64,000 bases of DNA from Meiothermus rufus DSM 22234 (GTDB lineage: Bacteria > Deinococcota > Deinococci > Deinococcales > Thermaceae). Position numbers and translations under genes: made by a program. The notes below the pieces were generated by a model, which was not told the DNA's origin, made no database searches, and worked only from the letters and a program-made list of their open reading frames with translations. Below, one piece after another: positions 60,405 to 64,000 of this stretch. Numbering within the stretch: the first letter of the stretch is position 1; each line of letters opens with the position of its first letter. The stretch is taken from contig NZ_AUHY01000007.1 of assembly GCF_000423425.1 (NCBI RefSeq), positions 1 through 64,000 of the forward strand, given 5' to 3'.

Positions 60405-61068
60405 AGGGGTTGAAGTTGGTGTGGCGGTCGTAGTAGTCCTCCTGCTCGGCTCGTTTGAGGTAGCCCACCACTGCATAGGTCATCGGGGTAAACAGCACCT
60501 CGATGCCTACCTTGAAGATGTAGTTTGAGACAAACACCGTCCAGAGCAGGCTGTTGTCCCAAATACCATAAAAGGCCACCAGCAGGAAAATAGCGGTATC
60601 CAAGCCCTGGCCCACCAGCGTCGAGCCAATGGTACGCAGGGCCAACCAGCGCCCGTGGGTGGCCACCTTAAGCCGGGCCAGGATATAGCTGTTGGCGAAC
60701 TCCCCCACCCAGTAAGCCACCAGGCTAGCCAGCACGATACGGGGCACTAGGCCCAAAATGGTAGCGAAAGCCTCGGCGGACTTTTGGCTAAATTCGTCGC
60801 TGGGAGCAGGTAAGGCATTGACTAGGCCAAAGGTGAGGGTAGAGAGCAAAAGCAAGAAGAAACCCGTCCAGATTACCCGGCGGCTTCTTTTGTAGCCGTA
60901 AACCTCGGTGAGCACATCGCCGAAAATATAGGCCAAAGGAAACAGCAACGTACCACCGTCGAAGGTGAAGGGGCCGAACAGCACCACCTTGGTAGAGGCA
61001 ATGTTGGAGACCACCAACACCACCACAAACAAGGCTGTGATGAGATCCAGGTAGCGGTAGTTTTTCAT
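60391..61068 (-). CDS. Queuosine precursor transporter (YhhQ/DUF165 family)
   Basis: About 225 residues with six membrane segments. Family markers: VVSNIASTKVVLFGPFTFDG at the N-terminus, PLAYIFGDVLTEVYGYKRSR, and YWVGEFANSYILARLK. YhhQ imports preQ0/preQ1 for queuosine formation. ATG at 61066-61068 chosen; a TTG-initiated extension is unsupported. Overlaps the end of the convergent GT4 gene by 14 bases. Confidence 0.85.
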   Translation of the reverse strand: MKNYRYLDLITALFVVVLVVSNIASTKVVLFGPFTFDGGTLLFPLAYIFGDVLTEVYGYKRSRRVIWTGFFLLLLSTLTFGLVNALPAPSDEFSQKSAEAFATILGLVPRIVLASLVAYWVGEFANSYILARLKVATHGRWLALRTIGSTLVGQGLDTAIFLLVAFYGIWDNSLLWTVFVSNYIFKVGIEVLFTPMTYAVVGYLKRAEQEDYYDRHTNFNPFTFR

Positions 61069-61104
61069 ACGAACCAGAGGCAAGCTCAAAAAAGTCCAGG
61101 CAAG

Positions 61105-61635
61105 CTAGGCCTGGGAGGTGATGAAGGGCAGGTTGCGGTCGTACTGGCCACGGTCGAGGCCATAGCCGTAGACGAAGGCGTCGTCGATCTCGAAGCCCAG
61201 GTAGTGGATGGGCACCTCGACTTTGCGCCTCGAGGGCTTGGAAAGCAGCGCCGCAATCCTCAGCGAGGCCGGCTGGCGGGCCTCGAGCAGGCGCAGGAGG
61301 TAGTTGATGGTGATGCCGGTATCCACGATATCCTCCACGATGATCACAGCCCGACCGGCAATGGGCATGCGTAGGTCTTTGAGAAGCTCGACCTCACCGC
61401 TGGTCTGCTGGGCGCTACCGTAAGAGGATACGGCCAAAAAGTCCATGGTTAAGGGCATGTCAATGGCCCGCACCAGATCGGCCATGAATATAAACGCCCC
61501 GTTTAGCACGCAGATCAAATGTGGCTCCTGGCCAGTGTAATCAAGCCTTATCTGCTCGCCTAGCTCGCGGATGCGCCGGGCGATCTGATCCTGGCTGATC
61601 TGCACCTTGCCATTCCCGGGTCGAAACACGCTCAC
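61105..61635 (-). CDS. hpt: Hypoxanthine phosphoribosyltransferase
   Basis: About 176 residues from a GTG start (VSVFRPGNGKVQISQDQI). The PRPP-binding motif is VIIVEDIVDTGITINYLL; the purine-binding end includes FEIDDAFVYGYGLDRGQYDRNLPFI with the Asp pair. It salvages hypoxanthine and guanine to nucleotides. TACAAT ends 6 nt before the GTG, inside the coding part of the upstream pseudouridine synthase gene. An extension to 61671 would cross this promoter. Confidence 0.93.
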   Translation of the reverse strand: MSVFRPGNGKVQISQDQIARRIRELGEQIRLDYTGQEPHLICVLNGAFIFMADLVRAIDMPLTMDFLAVSSYGSAQQTSGEVELLKDLRMPIAGRAVIIVEDIVDTGITINYLLRLLEARQPASLRIAALLSKPSRRKVEVPIHYLGFEIDDAFVYGYGLDRGQYDRNLPFITSQA

Positions 61636-62383
61636 GGCTCGATTGTACGCCACCCCCCAGAGGACGTACATAGGGCTGGGGCTTCGGAGGGAGAGCTGCG
61701 CTGGCGTACAGGGCCTTGACCTCCTCTGGGGTTAGGTAGCGCCACTGGCCGGCCTCGAGGTCGCCCAGCTCCACTGGCCCCACCGCCAGCCGCACCAGCC
61801 GCTCCACCGGATAGCCCAGCTTACCCAGCATGCGCCGCACCTCGCGCTTACGCCCCTCGGTCAGCACTAGCTTGACCCCACCCTTGGCCGGACGGGCCTC
61901 GAGGGCCCGGGCCAGCCCATCGCCCAACAACACCCCTTGCACCAGCTTCTGACAGGCTTCCTTACTTAGCTTTCCCGGCTTGCACCAGGCCCGGTAGAGC
62001 TTGGGTACCCGGTTGCGGGGGTGGGTGAGCAGATGGGTCAGGTACCCATCGGTAGTGAGCAAAAGCAGCCCCTCGGTGTCCTTGTCTAACCGGCCTACCG
62101 CGTGCAACCCTGGGTAGGAAGGAACTAGCTCGTAGAGCCGCTTTTCCGCGTGGGTGTCCTCGTGCGTGGTGGTGTAGCCCCTGGGCTTGTGCAAGGCAAT
62201 GACCACCTGCTTCCGGGGCAGGCGCACCCGCTCACCATCCAAGTGCACCACATCGCCCGGGCCCACCACCGCCCCTAGGCTGGCCACCTGGCCGTTGATG
62301 GAAACCCGCCCAGCGCGGATCAAATCCTCTGCCTTGCGGCGGCTGGCGATACCCGCCCGGGCCAGAAACTGCTGCAGGCGCAT
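61541..62383 (-). CDS. RsuA/RluB-family pseudouridine synthase
   Basis: About 280 residues starting MRLQQFLARAGIASRRKAED, an S4 RNA-binding domain (1-60), followed by the catalytic domain with HAVGRLDKDTEGLLLLTTDG (catalytic Asp) and EGRKREVRRMLGKLGYPV. It modifies 16S or 23S rRNA; which one is unclear (RluB, RluE/F or RsuA type). The last about 30 codons overlap hpt by 95 bp and look non-homologous, so the original stop may have been lost. Confidence 0.88.
   Translation of the reverse strand: MRLQQFLARAGIASRRKAEDLIRAGRVSINGQVASLGAVVGPGDVVHLDGERVRLPRKQVVIALHKPRGYTTTHEDTHAEKRLYELVPSYPGLHAVGRLDKDTEGLLLLTTDGYLTHLLTHPRNRVPKLYRAWCKPGKLSKEACQKLVQGVLLGDGLARALEARPAKGGVKLVLTEGRKREVRRMLGKLGYPVERLVRLAVGPVELGDLEAGQWRYLTPEEVKALYASAALPPKPQPYVRPLGGGVQSSRERVSTREWQGADQPGSDRPAHPRARRADKA
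61636..61647 (-). promoter_or_regulatory. Leaderless -10 box of hpt inside the pseudouridine synthase gene
   Basis: TACAAT (61647-61642, minus strand), 6 nt before the GTG at 61635. Confidence 0.5.
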
Positions 62384-62396
62384 AAACACCATAATA
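62384..62396 (-). promoter_or_regulatory. Leaderless -10 box of the pseudouridine synthase gene
   Basis: TATTAT (62396-62391, minus strand), 7 nt before the ATG at 62383. No Shine-Dalgarno. Confidence 0.5.
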
Positions 62397-62424
62397 GCGC
62401 GGGAAAGCCCGCCCACGCCCTCGG

Positions 62425-63231
62425 CTATAAGGGGGATTCTTTAGCAAAACGGGGTGGACGCTTTTCCCGCAGCGAGGCCAGGCCCTCCCGCGCATCAGGC
62501 CCTAGAAACCCCATGAACTCCAGCGCCAAAGAGGTGTCGAAGTTAGGCCCCATCATGCGTAACCAGTTGTTAAGGGCGTATTTGCTCAGACGAATGGCAC
62601 TGGGTGAACCCTGGGCCAGCTTCTGGGCGATGCGAAGCGCTTCAGGGTAGACCTCGTCATCCGGCACACACTTAGACACCAAACCGATGCGCTCGGCGTC
62701 CTGGCCTGAAAGGGGTTCATTGAGCAGAAGGTAGTACTTGGCCTTGCTTAGCCCGCAGAGCAGGGGCCAGAGCATGACCGCGTGGTCCCCCGCGGCCACC
62801 CCCAACCGCACGTGGCCATCCAAAATCCGGGCGCTCTGACCCGCTACGCTGATGTCGGCCAGCAAGGCCACGGCCAGCCCAGCCCCCACTGCAGGGCCTT
62901 CGATGGCTGAGACGATGGGTTTGGCGCAGTTCACCACCCCGTAGACCAGGTCGCGGGCCTCTTTCCAAACCCGCAGCAATGCCTGGTAATCCTGCATCAT
63001 CTCCTCGATCATGGTGAAATCGCCGCCGCTGCTAAAAGCACCCCCTTCCCCCCGTACCAGCACCGCCGCGATGCTCTGGTCCGCATCGATATCGCGCCAC
63101 ACATAGGCCAGCTCCCGGTGCATCTGGCTATCGGCAGCGTTTAGCCGCCCAGGGTTGGACAGCACCACCTCCAGCACCCTTTCGCTAGGCTGGGTAAACT
63201 TCAAGCGTCGGTACTGCTGTTGCCAGCTCAT
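62425..63231 (-). CDS. Enoyl-CoA hydratase/isomerase family protein
   Basis: About 268 residues starting [20 protein letters not shown]. Crotonase fold: oxyanion hole regions AFSSGGDF and [20 protein letters not shown], with [20 protein letters not shown] following. The standard catalytic Glu positions are not clearly both present, so hydratase, isomerase or another crotonase reaction is possible. TACACT lies 6 nt upstream of the ATG. Likely linked to fatty acid or CoA-thioester metabolism. Confidence 0.85.
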   Translation of the reverse strand: MSWQQQYRRLKFTQPSERVLEVVLSNPGRLNAADSQMHRELAYVWRDIDADQSIAAVLVRGEGGAFSSGGDFTMIEEMMQDYQALLRVWKEARDLVYGVVNCAKPIVSAIEGPAVGAGLAVALLADISVAGQSARILDGHVRLGVAAGDHAVMLWPLLCGLSKAKYYLLLNEPLSGQDAERIGLVSKCVPDDEVYPEALRIAQKLAQGSPSAIRLSKYALNNWLRMMGPNFDTSLALEFMGFLGPDAREGLASLREKRPPRFAKESPL

Positions 63232-63243
63232 GCCCCAAGTGTA
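63232..63243 (-). promoter_or_regulatory. Leaderless -10 box of the enoyl-CoA hydratase gene
   Basis: TACACT (63243-63238, minus strand), 6 nt before the ATG at 63231. Confidence 0.5.
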
Positions 63244-63272
63244 CGCTACGGACGCCCAAGCCAGGCTAGGCA

Positions 63273-64000
63273 TTAGGCCTTTGTCGTAGCCAGCTCGAGC
63301 ACGGCCTCTATCACATCGGCTACGTCCTGGTCGCTCATGCGGGGGCTAAGCGGAAGGCTGACCATGCGGTTGTAGCTGTCGTAGGCCACGGGGAAGTCCT
63401 GGGGCTTGAAGCCGTATTTGTCGCGATAGTAAGGGTGTAGGTGAATGGGGATAAAGTGAACCGAGGTTCCAATGTTGCGGGCCTTAAGCTCTTCGATGAA
63501 CTGGTTGCGGGACATACCCAAGCGCTCGGGCCACAAGCGCAACACGTAGAGGTGCCAAGCGTGCTCTACCTCGGGGCGGGCTACCGGGGTTTGAAAGACC
63601 TCCAAAGGGGCGAAAGCTTTCTGATAAGCCGCGACAATCTCGCGCCGGCGAGCCTGCATGGCCTCGAGCTTGCGTAGCTGCACCAGCCCCAGCGCGGCCT
63701 GCACATCGGTCATGTTGTACTTAAAACCGGGGGTCACTACCTCGTAGTACCAGCTCCCCTCCTTACCGTAGCGCTTCCAGGCATCACGGTTCACCCCGTG
63801 CAAGGCAATCACCCGGCAGCGCTCGATCAAGGCCTCATCCCCTGTGAGCATGCCCCCTTCGGCGGTGGTCAGGTTCTTGGTGGCATAAAAGCTAAAGGCC
63901 ACCGGGTTAGCCCTCGAGCCAATGGGCTGGCCTTTGTAACGGGCCGCCACCGCATGGGCCGCATCCTCGATCAGAGCCAGCCCCCACGAGTCGGCCAAGG
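63273..64000 (-). CDS. DegT/DnrJ/EryC1/StrS aminotransferase, 5' part outside window
   Basis: The visible about 242 C-terminal residues show the DegT family: [15 protein letters not shown] (Asp binding the PLP pyridine N), [16 protein letters not shown] with the PLP-lysine, [20 protein letters not shown], and the terminal region [20 protein letters not shown]. These enzymes make amino sugars for surface polysaccharides, consistent with the locus upstream. The start lies beyond 64000. The motif set is complete in the visible portion. Confidence 0.9.
   Translation of the reverse strand, partial: LADSWGLALIEDAAHAVAARYKGQPIGSRANPVAFSFYATKNLTTAEGGMLTGDEALIERCRVIALHGVNRDAWKRYGKEGSWYYEVVTPGFKYNMTDVQAALGLVQLRKLEAMQARRREIVAAYQKAFAPLEVFQTPVARPEVEHAWHLYVLRLWPERLGMSRNQFIEELKARNIGTSVHFIPIHLHPYYRDKYGFKPQDFPVAYDSYNRMVSLPLSPRMSDQDVADVIEAVLELATTKA

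Overview
The window looks like chromosomal DNA of a thermophilic member of the Deinococcota, most likely Meiothermus or a close relative in the Thermaceae. This is an inference from several traits. The DNA is GC-rich and full of CTCGAG words. Genes are tightly packed, with many ATGA or TGATG overlaps. Many genes have a TAnnnT -10 box only 4-7 nt before the start codon, which suggests leaderless mRNAs. The gene set also fits (thermophilic old yellow enzyme, MoaD-MoaE fusion, nos-type copper genes, five-repeat ribosomal protein S1). No rRNA, tRNA or CRISPR array was found.

Layout. 0-9 kb: truncated transposase at the left edge, a LysM/M23 peptidase, folate cyclo-ligase, an SPFH protein, glutaminyl cyclase, a bacterial aeRF1-like protein, a DASS anion transporter whose CBS-domain neighbour has been deleted down to a remnant, and two universal stress proteins. 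9-19 kb: pdxH, threonine ammonia-lyase, EtfAB with an acyl-CoA dehydrogenase, an OYE with a palindrome at its promoter, and VanW and ZIP proteins. 19.4-21.5 kb: an archease-rtcB RNA-repair operon decayed by at least six independent lesions. 21.5-29.3 kb: a copper/thiol block on the minus strand (DUF2946, NosD, NosF, two NosL-like proteins, NosY, a PCuAC chaperone, a 37-aa membrane peptide, a TlpA-like protein), with trxB and a TDT anion channel on the plus strand. Two nearly identical ATATCCCC-GGGGGTATA operators sit on promoters here, and no nosZ is present.

29.5-39.5 kb is mainly central carbon metabolism: transketolase, a CbbY-like HAD phosphatase, class I aldolase, PEP synthase and its divergent regulator. 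It also holds two tandem paralogous 91-residue proteins, an alanyl-tRNA editing protein and a 338-bp non-autonomous element with IS200/IS605-style hairpin ends. 39.5-50.6 kb: a VWA protein, amtB-glnB, hrcA, the moaD-moaE fusion, rpsA, an E2-like protein that keeps the E3-binding domain but lacks the catalytic motif, and three exported proteins, two of them sharing a C-terminal domain. 50.6-60.4 kb: an exopolysaccharide locus (Wzz/BY-kinase, flippase, beta-helix lipoprotein, OpgC-like acyltransferase, polymerase/ligase, polysaccharide deacetylase, GT4 glycosyltransferase). 60.4-64 kb: YhhQ-type transporter, hpt, an RsuA-family pseudouridine synthase, an enoyl-CoA hydratase, and a DegT aminotransferase cut by the window end.

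Functionally, the window combines gluconeogenic control (PpsA/PpsR/aldolase/transketolase), nitrogen sensing (AmtB/GlnB), acyl-CoA oxidation with ETF, extracytoplasmic copper and thiol handling, and envelope polysaccharide production. The points most worth pursuing are the paired operators, the nosZ-less nos cluster with two NosL proteins, the decayed RNA-repair operon, the small IS605-like element and the pseudo-E2 protein.
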